Below, one piece after another: positions 17,605 through 26,662 of a stretch of 64,000 nt of DNA. Location: positions 1 through 64,000 of the forward strand of contig CAZBEO010000004.1 in NCBI GenBank assembly GCA_964490935.1, read 5' to 3'. The stretch is from JAQVYB01 sp964490935 (GTDB lineage: Bacteria > Verrucomicrobiota > Kiritimatiellia > RZYC01). The notes beneath the pieces are model-generated. The model searched no databases and had not been told where the DNA came from. It saw only the letters and a program-made list of their open reading frames with translations. How positions within the stretch are numbered: the first letter of the stretch is position 1; every line of letters begins with the position of its first letter. The position numbers were made by a program, and so were the translations under genes.

Positions 17605-18068
17605 CAGGTCGGCTCGATGACTACACGCTTGATTCCGGGGATATCCGTTTCTTCTGACCAGGTGGTCACGGCGGCGTTATCTTTGAGCGCCTGGTGGGCT
17701 AGACGTCGTTCGGAGGCATTCATGGGGGGGAGCATGACGGGGCGTTGATTCTGCGCGGCTTTTTCGGCAGCCGCAAGCGCCTGGTCGATCACTCGTTCCT
17801 GCCGCCGCTCGCGGTAGTGTTCGACGTCAATGGAGCACCGCGCGATTTGGTCGTCTTTTCGAAAGAGAATCCGGTTGAGCAGATATTGAAGGGCGTCGAG
17901 CGTCTGCGCATTTTTTCCGATGAGCATGGGGGCGTCCAGCGAGTCGATGTGTAGGGCGATGGCCTCTTCGGAATTTGTCTGAGATTCCACGGTGCCTTCT
18001 ATACCCAGAAGGTCCAACAAGGTTCGGAGTTCCTGTTCAGCTGTTGCGTGCGTCGCATTTTCGTCCAT
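17604..18068 (-). CDS. khpB: KhpB/Jag-type KH-R3H RNA-binding protein
   Basis: A 154-residue protein with a KH domain (about 25-85; the GxxG-like loop is in APMLIGKNAQTLDALQYLLNRI) and an R3H domain (about 85-150; DVEHYRERRQERV, then LPPMNASERRLAHQAL and IKRVVIEP). These are the hallmarks of Jag/KhpB, which binds RNA and in Gram-positives works with KhpA in cell-division control. The Jag-N domain is absent. The gene is usually beside yidC and rnpA but here heads a group with dus. The start MDENATHA was chosen as the first ATG consistent with the domain start; MIM two codons upstream is an alternative. Confidence 0.87.
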   Translation of the reverse strand: MDENATHATAEQELRTLLDLLGIEGTVESQTNSEEAIALHIDSLDAPMLIGKNAQTLDALQYLLNRILFRKDDQIARCSIDVEHYRERRQERVIDQALAAAEKAAQNQRPVMLPPMNASERRLAHQALKDNAAVTTWSEETDIPGIKRVVIEPT

Positions 18069-18260
18069 AATCATCCATTCTTTTCTGCGTGTGGTTCTTC
18101 GTAAGAAAGCATTAAACACGATCAAGATACCTGATCATTCGATAGAGGTGAAGCCAATAAAGAGCAATCCGTCTCGCAGAGAGCGCGGAGAGCGCAAGGA
18201 AGGAGGGGAGAGAGGTTTTTTCACACCCGCTTCGCTCAAATAAACAAAGGTAACATTTTC

Positions 18261-18438
18261 TGGAGTGCTTTGACAACGAGTCTTCGAGGCGGCACAGCTT
18301 TTAAGGGGGGCAGCAGTACCTGACCGCACGGCAGACAACGACGAAGGAGGCGGCTGCCATTGTGTCCTATCGCCGCGTCGCGCCTTGTCGATATCCAACA
18401 AAGCGGTGTCGCGTCGTTCCTCCTTGCCACACGCACTC
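18261..18438. repeat. MITE-like imperfect inverted repeat
   Basis: The left arm (18261-18302) starts TGGAGTGC and ends CAGCTTTT. The right arm (18398-18438) starts AAAGCGGTGTCGC and ends GCACTCCA. The outer 8 bp are perfectly complementary, and the inner parts match only in blocks (CGACACCGCTTT against CGGCACAGCTTT). The 178-bp span has no coding potential and looks like a decayed non-autonomous element. Confidence 0.5.
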
Positions 18439-18466
18439 CAAAAAGTTTGCTGTGGATGAAATGGAC

Positions 18467-18492
18467 CTCACGAAAAAGCCGGAAGAACCAAA
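18467..18492. repeat. Short dispersed repeat CACGAAAAAGCCGGAAGAAC, copy 1
   Basis: About 26 bp identical to 50503-50529, where the copy forms the end of the PIG-L reading frame. Here it is intergenic. Confidence 0.65.
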
Positions 18493-18666
18493 TAAGAATG
18501 GATTTTCACAGAAGGACGCAAAGATCGCTAAGTTTTTGGAGTCCATTTTGTTGGGAGCGCCCGCGGCTCGCGGGTAGGCAGAGGAAAAGGTATCACGTAA
18601 AGAACTATGTGTTCTTTGCGGTGAATTCTCTCCTATTCCATGTTCGACCTGAAGTTCGACGGATTG

Positions 18667-21600
18667 TTAGTCGTCGGTGATTCCGAAATGGCGTTTGAAC
18701 CACGCTGCGGTGGAATCGGCCAAACTGAACATGACGGGGACGAGCACGAGGGTCAGGAGTGTGGCCACGAGGAGTCCAAAAATAACGGCCCAGGCCATGG
18801 GGGCCCACCACTGACTGGATTCGGCACCGGAGACGATTCTTGGCGGCCAGGAGTGAATTTCGAGGCTGTAGCCCACGGCCATCGGCGTGAGCCCCAGGAT
18901 GGTGGTGATGGCAGTTAGCATGACGGGCCGCAGGCGGGTTCGCCCGGCATCTACAATGGCTTCCAGACTGGGCAATCCTTCGCGCTTGCGCTGAACAATA
19001 CAGTCAATGAGTACAATGGCGTTATTGACCACGATGCCTGCGAGACTGATTACGCCGACTCCAGTCATGATGATGCTGAAGCGCTGCTGTCCGATTAGCA
19101 GTCCCCACATCACGCCAATCAGCGAGAGCAGGACCGAGACCAGGATGATGAGCGGGAGAATGGCCGAGTTGAACTGGATGACCAGTACCACGAGAATGAG
19201 TCCGAGTGCCATCAGAAAAGCCTTCCCAAGAAAGCTGCTGGACTTCTGCATTTCCTCGGTGTCGCCCGCGAAGTGGACCTGGTAGCCGTTCGGGATGGGC
19301 ACTTCCCGGTCGAGGATGGTCTGAATATCCTGAATGATCTCGTCTACTCCCCGGTCCTGATTGTTGGCGGTTAGTGTAACGAGCCGCTTGTGATTTTTAT
19401 GTTTGATGGCGCCACGTCCGCCGGTATAGGTTGCCCGCCCCAGAGCGGACAGCGCTACGGAGTGACCCGCAGGAGTCGGGATGAATATCTGATCGATGAG
19501 ATCATAGGTGTTGCGCTGCTCTTCCGGCAGGCGGAGGGTGATGTCGAATTCTTCTTGGCCGGAACGGAATTTGCCGACCTCGATGCCATAGATGGAGGCG
19601 CGTAAAAAAAGGCCGATGGACTGCGGGGTCAGGCCGAGGAGTGCGGCTTTCTTGCGGTCCACTGCGAACTGGATTTCGGGCAGCGCGTCTTCCAGGTCGT
19701 CCTGCAGGTCTACTAGGCCGGGGATGGTGCGTATCTTTCGTTTGATCTCCGCGCTGAGGCGGGCGAGCGTCTCGAAGTCATCGCCGGAAATTTCGACGGC
19801 CACCGGGGCGTCCATGGGGGGGCCTTCTTCCTGCTTTTCCACCTTCAGATCGGCACCGGCAACTTGTCCGATTTTTTCTCGGATGCCGGTGATCAGCTCT
19901 AGGGAGTTGCCTTCGCGTTCGTGAATATCCTTGAACTCAAGGTAAATATTTCCAACGTGCGTGCCGCTTCCGCCGCCGATTTGCCCGCCGCTCGATCCGA
20001 CGCCGGTCATGTAGAATTTGATGTCTCCGAATTCCTTGAGTGCCTCTTCGAAGTGTCGGAGTACGGCGTCGGTTCGGTCGATGCCGGCACCTTGAGGAAA
20101 TTTCAATTCAACGGTCGCGTTTCGCGGATCGGTGGTGGGGAAAAGTTCCACGCCGAGTCCGAATTGGGCATAGAACAGAAACGAGAAGATGAGAAAGGCG
20201 AAGCCGCAGGCGAGGACGGTCAATCGGTTTCGTAGGGCCATGCGGAGGAGACGTTCGTAGGTGTTGACGATGGGATGATACTTACGATCACCCGTGCCCG
20301 CGTGTTTTTTAACCGGTTTGGCCTTGATGAAGGCCGAGCAGATGGCCGGGTTGATTACAATGGCCACAAAAAGAGAGGAGGACAAGGTGATGATGAGCGT
20401 TTTGGGGAGAAAGGCCATGAATTGACCCATGATGTCGGGCCAGAAGAGCAGGGGGGCGAAGGCTGCGACCGTGGTCAGCGTCGAGGTGATGACCGGCCAG
20501 GCCACTTCCGCTGCCCCGATGCGTGCCGCCTCGATTTTGGAAAGCCCGAGCGAACGGTGACGGTAGATGTTTTCCACAATCACAATAGCGTTGTCCACCA
20601 GCATACCCACCGAAAGCACCAGACTGAAGAGTACGATCATGTTCAGCGTCATGCCCAGGGCGGTGATGATCACAAAGGCCAGCAGCATGGAAAAGGGGAT
20701 CGCGAGGGCCACGAAGAGACTGTTTCTGCCACCCATGAAAAGCAGGAGAATAACGATTACAAAGATAAAGCCGGTCGCAATGTTGTTTTCCAGCTCAACG
20801 ATCATGTCGGCTACGTAGATCGATTCATCGTACACATCCGTGCGGACGATGCCTTCGGGGAGGATGAAGGAATCCAAGATTTCTTTTTTAATCCCGTTGA
20901 TCAACAGGCTCGAATTCTCGCCGGACCGCTTTTTGATGCCCATGGTGACGGCGGCCTGCCCGTTGATTCGGCTGATGGATTCAAGGTCTTTGAAGGTGTC
21001 GGTAATGGTGGCGACATCGGTGAGATAGATGGGTGCGCCGTCGCGCTCGGTGAGCAGGATGTCGTTGAGTTCAAAGACCTGTCCGAATTCGGCGGGCACG
21101 CGCACCTGGAATTTGTTGCCCTCCATTTCAATATTGCCTGCGGAGGTGGTTTTGTTTTCTTCGGCCAGCCGCTGCATGACGAGAGAGACGGGTATATTGC
21201 AGGAAATCAGGCGGGGGAGATCGAGTTCGATGCGAATTTCCCGTTCGCGGACACCCGAAATGGTGACTTCCTTGACGCCCGGAAGCAGCTCGATACGGTC
21301 TTGGAGGTCTTCCGCCAATTTTTTAAGACGAAGCAGCGGAGTGTTTCCCGAAAGCGTGAAGGTGTAGACGGGCATGTCCGAACTGAAATTCAGCGACTGC
21401 ACGAGCGGCTCGTCGAGATCGTTCGGCAGGTCGGGCTTGGCCATGTCGACTTTGTCCTTGACCCGTTGAAGGGCCCGGTCAATATCTTCGCCGGCGTTGA
21501 ATTTGAGTACAACGGTCGAAACGCTTTCCGAGGAGGTGCTGGTGATTTCTTCCACATTTTCCACGTCTTTGAGTTTTTTCTCTAGCTGCGTGGTGATGAG

Positions 21601-21783
21601 TTTTTCCATTTCCTCGGGGGCCGTGCCTTCGTAAATGGAGGTGACGAAGACGTAGGGGATGGTGATGTCCGGTGAGCCTTCGCGTGGGAGAGAAAAATAG
21701 CTGCTGATACCAGCGATGATCAGGACTATCAGAAAGACAAAGACGGCGGTTCTAAAGCGGATGGCGTAATTGGATAAGAGCAT
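18667..21783 (-). CDS. RND efflux transporter, inner-membrane permease
   Basis: A 1038-residue HAE1/AcrB-type permease that exports substrates using the proton gradient. The N-terminal helix (about 10-30) is followed by the porter domain, then a helix bundle with the conserved GMLVDNAIVIVENI segment (TM4 acidic residue). The second half repeats the pattern (helix near 520-545, second porter region, C-terminal helices 850-1010, with AGIVVNNAIVLIDCI in the TM10 position). Length matches the family. It sits downstream of the adaptor with 8 bp between. Substrate cannot be told; sequence features such as PREGSPDI and the second-half VVNN are common in broad hydrophobic-compound pumps. Confidence 0.92.
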   Translation of the reverse strand: MLLSNYAIRFRTAVFVFLIVLIIAGISSYFSLPREGSPDITIPYVFVTSIYEGTAPEEMEKLITTQLEKKLKDVENVEEITSTSSESVSTVVLKFNAGEDIDRALQRVKDKVDMAKPDLPNDLDEPLVQSLNFSSDMPVYTFTLSGNTPLLRLKKLAEDLQDRIELLPGVKEVTISGVREREIRIELDLPRLISCNIPVSLVMQRLAEENKTTSAGNIEMEGNKFQVRVPAEFGQVFELNDILLTERDGAPIYLTDVATITDTFKDLESISRINGQAAVTMGIKKRSGENSSLLINGIKKEILDSFILPEGIVRTDVYDESIYVADMIVELENNIATGFIFVIVILLLFMGGRNSLFVALAIPFSMLLAFVIITALGMTLNMIVLFSLVLSVGMLVDNAIVIVENIYRHRSLGLSKIEAARIGAAEVAWPVITSTLTTVAAFAPLLFWPDIMGQFMAFLPKTLIITLSSSLFVAIVINPAICSAFIKAKPVKKHAGTGDRKYHPIVNTYERLLRMALRNRLTVLACGFAFLIFSFLFYAQFGLGVELFPTTDPRNATVELKFPQGAGIDRTDAVLRHFEEALKEFGDIKFYMTGVGSSGGQIGGGSGTHVGNIYLEFKDIHEREGNSLELITGIREKIGQVAGADLKVEKQEEGPPMDAPVAVEISGDDFETLARLSAEIKRKIRTIPGLVDLQDDLEDALPEIQFAVDRKKAALLGLTPQSIGLFLRASIYGIEVGKFRSGQEEFDITLRLPEEQRNTYDLIDQIFIPTPAGHSVALSALGRATYTGGRGAIKHKNHKRLVTLTANNQDRGVDEIIQDIQTILDREVPIPNGYQVHFAGDTEEMQKSSSFLGKAFLMALGLILVVLVIQFNSAILPLIILVSVLLSLIGVMWGLLIGQQRFSIIMTGVGVISLAGIVVNNAIVLIDCIVQRKREGLPSLEAIVDAGRTRLRPVMLTAITTILGLTPMAVGYSLEIHSWPPRIVSGAESSQWWAPMAWAVIFGLLVATLLTLVLVPVMFSLADSTAAWFKRHFGITDD

Positions 21784-21791
21784 AACGGCCT

Positions 21792-22871
21792 TCAGTTTTC
21801 CATCTGTTGCAGAATTTCCACAGGCATCCCGTCGGCCAGGGCCCGGTGTCCCTCCACAATCAGCTCATCGCCTTCTTCCAGACCGAACTGAATCACCACC
21901 CGGGTTCCGCGAATTTCGGCGATGCGTACAATTCGGCGTTCGGAGGCACCGTTGCGGTGGATAAAGACCACATATTCTCCCTTGTCTGGAATGACTGCGG
22001 CTAGGGGTATGGCAATGACGTCTTCCAGCTTGCCGACCGATACCTGGACATCGGCAATCATGCCAGCCTTCAGGAGTGTATCCGGATTATCCACGCTGGC
22101 TTCTACCGTGAAGGAGTTACCTGCGCCGGAGATTTGGGCGGCGATAAAGGTGATGCGTCCGGTGAACGTGAGGCCCGGAAGCGCTGCGACTTGAAAGGGC
22201 AGGGGTTGGGCGATGCGAAGCGAGCTGATGTTGCGCTCGGGTACTTCGACGAGGAGTTTCATCCGATCAAGTCGCAGTATGTGAAAAATCGGTTGCCCTT
22301 CGTTCACGTATTCACCCCGATCGATGAAGCGGTTGTTGATATAGCCATCCACCGGGCTTGAAACCGTGCATTTTTCCAGGTTGACCTGTGCGTTGTTCAG
22401 GGCGATTTCTGCGGCTTCAGCGCGTGTTTTGTATAGATCGTAATCGGAGACGGATATGGCACCGGACTTGTGTATTTCCTCCCAGCGCTTCCATTCCTTG
22501 GAGGCCTCGCGGTCATTGATTTCCGCCTGTTTCAGGGCGTCCTCCCAGATGCGGGCATCCATTCGGCAGAGGAGCTGCCCCTGCGTGACGGAGGCGCCAC
22601 GATCCACAGGGACTTCGACGAGCGTGCCCGGTTTTTCGATGGGGATCATCAGATCTTCATACGCCTGCAGTTTGCCTGGCAGGTTGATGCGGTTGTCCAG
22701 CGAGTCGGTTTGAATGCGCTGTATCGTTACCGGCACCGGTTTTTCCTCAACCGGTTTGGCCTCCGGTGGTTTCTGCAAGGCCATCCGGGCCGCCAACGCG
22801 ACGATTCCCAGCGCGATCAGCAGCAGAACGATCCGCAGAAGCAGCGTGCTTTTCGATTTTTGTTCAGTCAC
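21792..22871 (-). CDS. RND efflux periplasmic adaptor (membrane fusion protein)
   Basis: A 359-residue adaptor with one N-terminal membrane anchor (about 9-28, LLLRIVLLLIALGIVALAARM), a split lipoyl domain (GTLVEVPVDRGASVTQGQLLCRMD and ...VSSPVDGYINNRFIDRGEYVNEGQPIF), an alpha-helical hairpin between them (about 112-165), a beta-barrel (EVPERNISSLRIAQPLPFQV) and a membrane-proximal domain ending VEGHRALADGMPVEIL. This is the standard layout of AcrA/MexA adaptors. It overlaps the tolC-like gene by 8 bp and precedes the permease, giving a complete tripartite pump operon. Confidence 0.92.
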   Translation of the reverse strand: MTEQKSKSTLLLRIVLLLIALGIVALAARMALQKPPEAKPVEEKPVPVTIQRIQTDSLDNRINLPGKLQAYEDLMIPIEKPGTLVEVPVDRGASVTQGQLLCRMDARIWEDALKQAEINDREASKEWKRWEEIHKSGAISVSDYDLYKTRAEAAEIALNNAQVNLEKCTVSSPVDGYINNRFIDRGEYVNEGQPIFHILRLDRMKLLVEVPERNISSLRIAQPLPFQVAALPGLTFTGRITFIAAQISGAGNSFTVEASVDNPDTLLKAGMIADVQVSVGKLEDVIAIPLAAVIPDKGEYVVFIHRNGASERRIVRIAEIRGTRVVIQFGLEEGDELIVEGHRALADGMPVEILQQMEN

Positions 22872-24393
22872 GGGTAAGCTTCTCCGTTCCGCAGGCGTAT
22901 TGCAGTTGGGCCACGGCCTGCATGTAGGCTTTCAGGGCCTGGTAGTGAATCAATTTGGCCTGAGTCAGGGAAAGAGTGCTGTCGGTATATTCTAAATAGG
23001 TGAACAGGCCGTTTTTGTACCGAACGTCGGCAATGTCCATGGCCTTTTGTGCCAGATGTACACTGTCTTTTGCCCCCAGGACGACTTCTCTGGAGTGCAT
23101 CAGCGTCAGATAAGCACTGTTGACTTCGAGTTTGATCGCCCGCACGAGATCCATTTGGTTGGCCCGGGCGTTTTCCACCGCCAGTTGCTTCTGGGCGACC
23201 TGACTTCGCCGCAATCCGCCATCGAGAATATCCCAGCTCAGGGCCAGGCCCGCATTCCAGTGCCATTTCCACTCGTCATCCGCCAGCGCATCCGATGGAG
23301 GGTTACTGCCCTGGTAGGCGGCGGTTGCATACAAGCGGGGAAAATATTCTCCCCGCGTGGCACGTACATCCTGCATCCGCATGCCGATGAGTGACTGCAT
23401 GGACTGAAGTTCCGGACGGTTTTCGAGCGCTAGGCTATACAGGCGTTCCAATTCCACGTTGAGGGGGGCGTAGTGCAGTTCGCCCTGTACCGTGAAGGTC
23501 GCGTTGTCTTCATAGATAAGATTCTTGAAACGTTCTTTGGCCAGATCGTATTGGTTTTTCGCAGCAATGACCTGAGGCTTTTCATTGGCCACCTTGACTT
23601 GGGCACTCAACAGATCGAACTCACTACTGGTCCCATTCTGAAATTTTACCTGGGTCTGTTCTTCAAAGCGTTTCCACTGGTCCAGCGATTCCTGCGCCAC
23701 CCGCAGGGCGTCGGCGGTATAGAGCAGATCGTAAAAGGAGGTCGTGATGTCCCGTATGATGGCCTTGTTTCGTTGTTCGGTATCGTAGAGCGCATAGCGG
23801 CGGTATTCGCGTGCGGCTTTCAGTGCGGCTGAAACGGACCCGCCCGAGAAGAGCAGTTGCGAGAGGCCGGCAGAGGCGCTGTAGTGATCATGTGAGCCCT
23901 GGGCATTTTCGAGCACGGGTGCATCATCGAGCCTATTGTAGCCTGCACGCGCCTGGACTCCAGGCAGCAGCCTGGCGCGGACTTCCTTGATTTTGGATTC
24001 GGCCATGGCCTGCTCGCGCATTTTGTTTTGCAGAGAAAGGGAGCGATCGAGGCCCATGCGGATGCAGTCGTTCAGCGTATAAGCCGGTGCGGCATTCGAG
24101 AGGGTGGCTATGCTGCTCACTTCATGGGTGGCAGAATTTGTATCCGTGGCCGCTTGCAGCACGGGGGGCAGAGCAAGGGCAAAGAGCAGAAGGACGAGGA
24201 GGAATCGGCCGCCTAGCGAATTAGCAGAAGGGCCAGCCCAATCAGTGAAATGACCAGGCTCAGCACCAGCGATATGCGGTAAAAATCGCCTCCACGCCGG
24301 AGCCTCTTTCGGTTCAACATCACGCCAATCAGAGAGAAGGCGAAGATGATCAGAAGAAGATAATATAGCACGCCTAAAAGTTGTTCGTTCCAT
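22864..24393 (-). CDS. TolC-family outer-membrane efflux protein (start uncertain)
   Basis: The mature part is a clear TolC-like channel: YTLNDCIRMGLDRSLSLQNKMREQAMAESKIKEVRARLLPGVQARAGYN in separate pieces, a helical repeat ending GGLRRSQVAQKQLAVENAR, and a final helix pair. A signal peptide (FLLVLLLFALALPPVLQA) lies at about residues 64-82 of the frame given. Between the only in-frame ATG, at 24393, and the signal there is no ATG, GTG or TTG. So either the protein carries a 60-residue leader before the signal, or it uses a rare start, or a frame error exists. The first 180 bp overlap a small membrane-protein gene in another frame, whose stop falls just before the signal. Confidence 0.85.
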   Translation of the reverse strand: MERTTFRRAILSSSDHLRLLSDWRDVEPKEAPAWRRFLPHIAGAEPGHFTDWAGPSANSLGGRFLLVLLLFALALPPVLQAATDTNSATHEVSSIATLSNAAPAYTLNDCIRMGLDRSLSLQNKMREQAMAESKIKEVRARLLPGVQARAGYNRLDDAPVLENAQGSHDHYSASAGLSQLLFSGGSVSAALKAAREYRRYALYDTEQRNKAIIRDITTSFYDLLYTADALRVAQESLDQWKRFEEQTQVKFQNGTSSEFDLLSAQVKVANEKPQVIAAKNQYDLAKERFKNLIYEDNATFTVQGELHYAPLNVELERLYSLALENRPELQSMQSLIGMRMQDVRATRGEYFPRLYATAAYQGSNPPSDALADDEWKWHWNAGLALSWDILDGGLRRSQVAQKQLAVENARANQMDLVRAIKLEVNSAYLTLMHSREVVLGAKDSVHLAQKAMDIADVRYKNGLFTYLEYTDSTLSLTQAKLIHYQALKAYMQAVAQLQYACGTEKLTRD

Positions 24394-24557
24394 TGGGTCT
24401 CGGCTGATAACAGTTTGGGTTGCGCCTGATCAAGCAATAAAACGCTAAAAAAAAGCAGCAACCAGCAGAATCCAGCGATGATGGAAATGAAGCGGCCCAA
24501 GTTGTCGGGTGCTCTTTTCCTGCGGTCTTTATCTATGCCTGGTCTGTACTCGTTCAT
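24213..24557 (-). CDS. Small hypothetical membrane protein upstream of tolC
   Basis: A 114-residue protein with three strong hydrophobic segments (about 23-43, 61-83 and 93-113: FISIIAGFCWLLLFFSVLLL, LLYYLLLIIFAFSLIGVML, LVLSLVISLIGLALLLI) and basic loops between them, which makes a real membrane protein more likely than chance. The family is not recognised. It is the first gene of the RND operon and overlaps the annotated tolC-like frame by 180 bp; its stop codon is just before the TolC signal peptide, which suggests that TolC translation is coupled to it. No other role can be inferred. Confidence 0.55.
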   Translation of the reverse strand: MNEYRPGIDKDRRKRAPDNLGRFISIIAGFCWLLLFFSVLLLDQAQPKLLSAETQWNEQLLGVLYYLLLIIFAFSLIGVMLNRKRLRRGGDFYRISLVLSLVISLIGLALLLIR

Positions 24558-24882
24558 AGTCTGGAAGCCCCTCTGTGACTCACCTATCCACCTATTGTAA
24601 ACGACGTGTAGAGCCTACTTTTTCAATGGTTGCATGTCAACGGGTGTGCTGAATTATTATTTGGTTTCCGTATATATGGCCATTTCGATGTGGCCAAGTC
24701 ACCACAGCGTTTCGCTGTGGTTAACTAGCAGGATGGAGGGCTTAAGCCCGAAAGCCTGCTAGGTTGACAAGCGGGCCTTCACTCGCTATCAAGATGCTCC
24801 GCTTAAGCATGCTGGAAGAATGAGTCTTCATGGGCGGTGCGTGCAAACAGGACCATTTTGTCGGAAGGCAGGCATAGAAATC
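24558..24882. other. Divergent intergenic region between the RND operon and argS
   Basis: No gene is seen. The region should carry promoters for both directions and contains one copy of the two-hairpin repeat (24701-24762). Confidence 0.55.
24701..24762. repeat. Two-hairpin repeat element, copy 1
   Basis: A small perfect hairpin (ACCACAGCG / CGCTGTGGT, loop TTT) at 24701-24721 is followed after 3 bp by a larger one, CTAGCAGG...CCTGCTAG, at 24725-24762 with the GGGCTTAAGCCC core. The same two-part layout occurs at 45797 and 56206. Confidence 0.7.
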
Positions 24883-26613
24883 ATGATGACGGAACGAATG
24901 ACCTTGGAACAACAATTGACCGCATGGATGGAGCAGGTTCTGCGCACGGTCTATCCGGAAGCGGATTTTTCCGATATCAATACGCAGGTGGTGCCGACCG
25001 CCGATGATCGCTTCGGCGATTATCAGTGCAATGCCGCGATGGCCCTGGCTGGGCGTTTACGCAAGCCGCCGCGCGAAATTGCGCAACAGGTGGTCTCTCA
25101 GCCCTTGCCCGATTGCCTGGAGCGGGTGGAGATTGCCGGACCTGGATTTATCAACATGCACCTGCGAACCGATTGGTTGGCCATAGCCTTGGCGGCGTCG
25201 GAAGGCGAATCAGTTTCCCTTGTGCCGCCGGTGGGCTCGGGCAAAACCGTTGTCATTGACTACTCCAGTCCGAACGTAGCCAAGCCCATGCACATCGGGC
25301 ATATCCGTTCCACCGTGATTGGCAATGCCCTCGACCGGATATACCGCTCGCTGGGGTATCGGGTCATTGCCGACAACCATGTGGGCGACTGGGGAACCCA
25401 GTTCGGCCTGATGATTCTCGGGTACAAACACTTCGTTCAGCCGGAAGCCCTGGAGCGCGATCCTATCGAGGAACTCGAGCGCATCTATCGGGAGAGCTAC
25501 AACAAATCCAAAGAAGAAGAAGCCTGGCTGAACGCCGCACGCTCCGAGTTGCTCAAACTCCAGCAGGGTGATCCCGAAAACCTGGCACTCTGGAAACGCT
25601 TTATTGAATTGAGCAAAATCGAATTCAACAAGATATATGATCGACTTGGGGTTCGCTTCGATATCGAACGCGGAGAGAGTTCTTACAACGAGGCCCTTCA
25701 GGGCGTGGTGGATGAATTGGATCGGAAAGGTCTACTGCAGGAAAGCGAAGGTGCTCAGGTGGTGAATCTGGAGGAGGAGGGTCTGGCCGTAAGTATCGTG
25801 CGCAAGAGCGACGGCGCCTTTAATTACACCACCACCGATCTTGCCACGGCCCTCTCGCGCCATCAGGAATTCAACCCCGATGAAGTCATCTATGTGACCG
25901 ACGAACGGCAGCAACTGCACTTCAAACAGGTCTTCGCGATTCTTCGTAAAATGGACGTACCGTTGAACCTGCGGCACGTCTGGTTCGGATTGATGCGCCT
26001 ACCGGATGCTACGTTTTCCACGCGCCAGGGCAACGTCATCAAGCTGGAGGTGCTGTTGGATGAGGCGGAGAAGCGTGCGCTGGATATTATCCGCCAACCC
26101 GGCAGCACGCTTACGCCCGAACAGCAGCAGGAGGTGGCCCGTGCGGTGGGCATTGGGGCGGTGAAATATGCTGATCTAAGCCAGAACCCGCAGTCGCTCG
26201 TGACCTTTACGTGGGAGAAGGCCATGGCGCTCGATGGCAATTCAGCACCTTACCTGCAATATGCCTATGCACGCATTTCCAGCGTACGCGATAAATACCG
26301 CGAGCGCTTTCCGGAGGTCGACCCGACCGCCTTTCCGCTGCTTCTTCAGGAGCCCATTGAACGCCGACTGGCCGTGCATCTGCTGCGCTTCGGCGACACG
26401 GTGATTGCCGCCGCCCGCACCTATCGTCCGAATTATCTGGCGGACTACTGTTACGCGCTGGCCCAGCTTTACAGCACCTTCTATCAGACCGTGCCTTTCC
26501 TGAAAGCCGAAGAAGGCATCCGGGAAAGCCGGGTGCGCCTGTGCGGGCTTGTCGCCCGCACGTTGCGTCAGGGACTCGACCTGCTCGGCATCGAAACGCC
26601 CGAACGAATCTAG
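24883..26613 (+). CDS. argS: Arginyl-tRNA synthetase
   Basis: A 576-residue class I synthetase that charges tRNA-Arg. The N-terminal Arg-tRNA-synthetase additional domain (about 10-95, ending ERVEIAGPGFINMHL) is followed by the catalytic Rossmann fold with SSPNVAKPMHIGHIRST (HIGH motif), YRVIADNHVGDWGTQFG, the TTTDLATALSRHQ and YVTDERQQLHFKQVF segments and STRQGNVIKLEVLL in place of KMSKS, as is usual in ArgRS. The C-terminal DALR anticodon-binding domain (about 460-576) ends RQGLDLLGIETPERI. The ATG at 24883 was preferred over an ATG 63 bp upstream because the family starts here; the next codon is also ATG. Confidence 0.93.
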   Translation: MMTERMTLEQQLTAWMEQVLRTVYPEADFSDINTQVVPTADDRFGDYQCNAAMALAGRLRKPPREIAQQVVSQPLPDCLERVEIAGPGFINMHLRTDWLAIALAASEGESVSLVPPVGSGKTVVIDYSSPNVAKPMHIGHIRSTVIGNALDRIYRSLGYRVIADNHVGDWGTQFGLMILGYKHFVQPEALERDPIEELERIYRESYNKSKEEEAWLNAARSELLKLQQGDPENLALWKRFIELSKIEFNKIYDRLGVRFDIERGESSYNEALQGVVDELDRKGLLQESEGAQVVNLEEEGLAVSIVRKSDGAFNYTTTDLATALSRHQEFNPDEVIYVTDERQQLHFKQVFAILRKMDVPLNLRHVWFGLMRLPDATFSTRQGNVIKLEVLLDEAEKRALDIIRQPGSTLTPEQQQEVARAVGIGAVKYADLSQNPQSLVTFTWEKAMALDGNSAPYLQYAYARISSVRDKYRERFPEVDPTAFPLLLQEPIERRLAVHLLRFGDTVIAAARTYRPNYLADYCYALAQLYSTFYQTVPFLKAEEGIRESRVRLCGLVARTLRQGLDLLGIETPERI

Positions 26614-26662
26614 CCGCACACACGAAAAAAATTCAGAACCGACAGCGAAAGGAAAGTCCGTC

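Larger units (their letters stand above)
18069..18666. other. Intergenic region with decayed repeats
   Basis: No gene is seen in about 600 bp between the RND permease stop and the khpB start. It contains a CGCAGAGAGCGCGGAGAGCG stretch (also near 50374), the long imperfect inverted repeat at 18261-18438, and a 26-bp motif shared with 50503. Confidence 0.6.

Noticed and set aside
20275..21585. Long open frame antisense to the RND permease
   Set aside because: The permease motifs are intact on the minus strand over the whole length.
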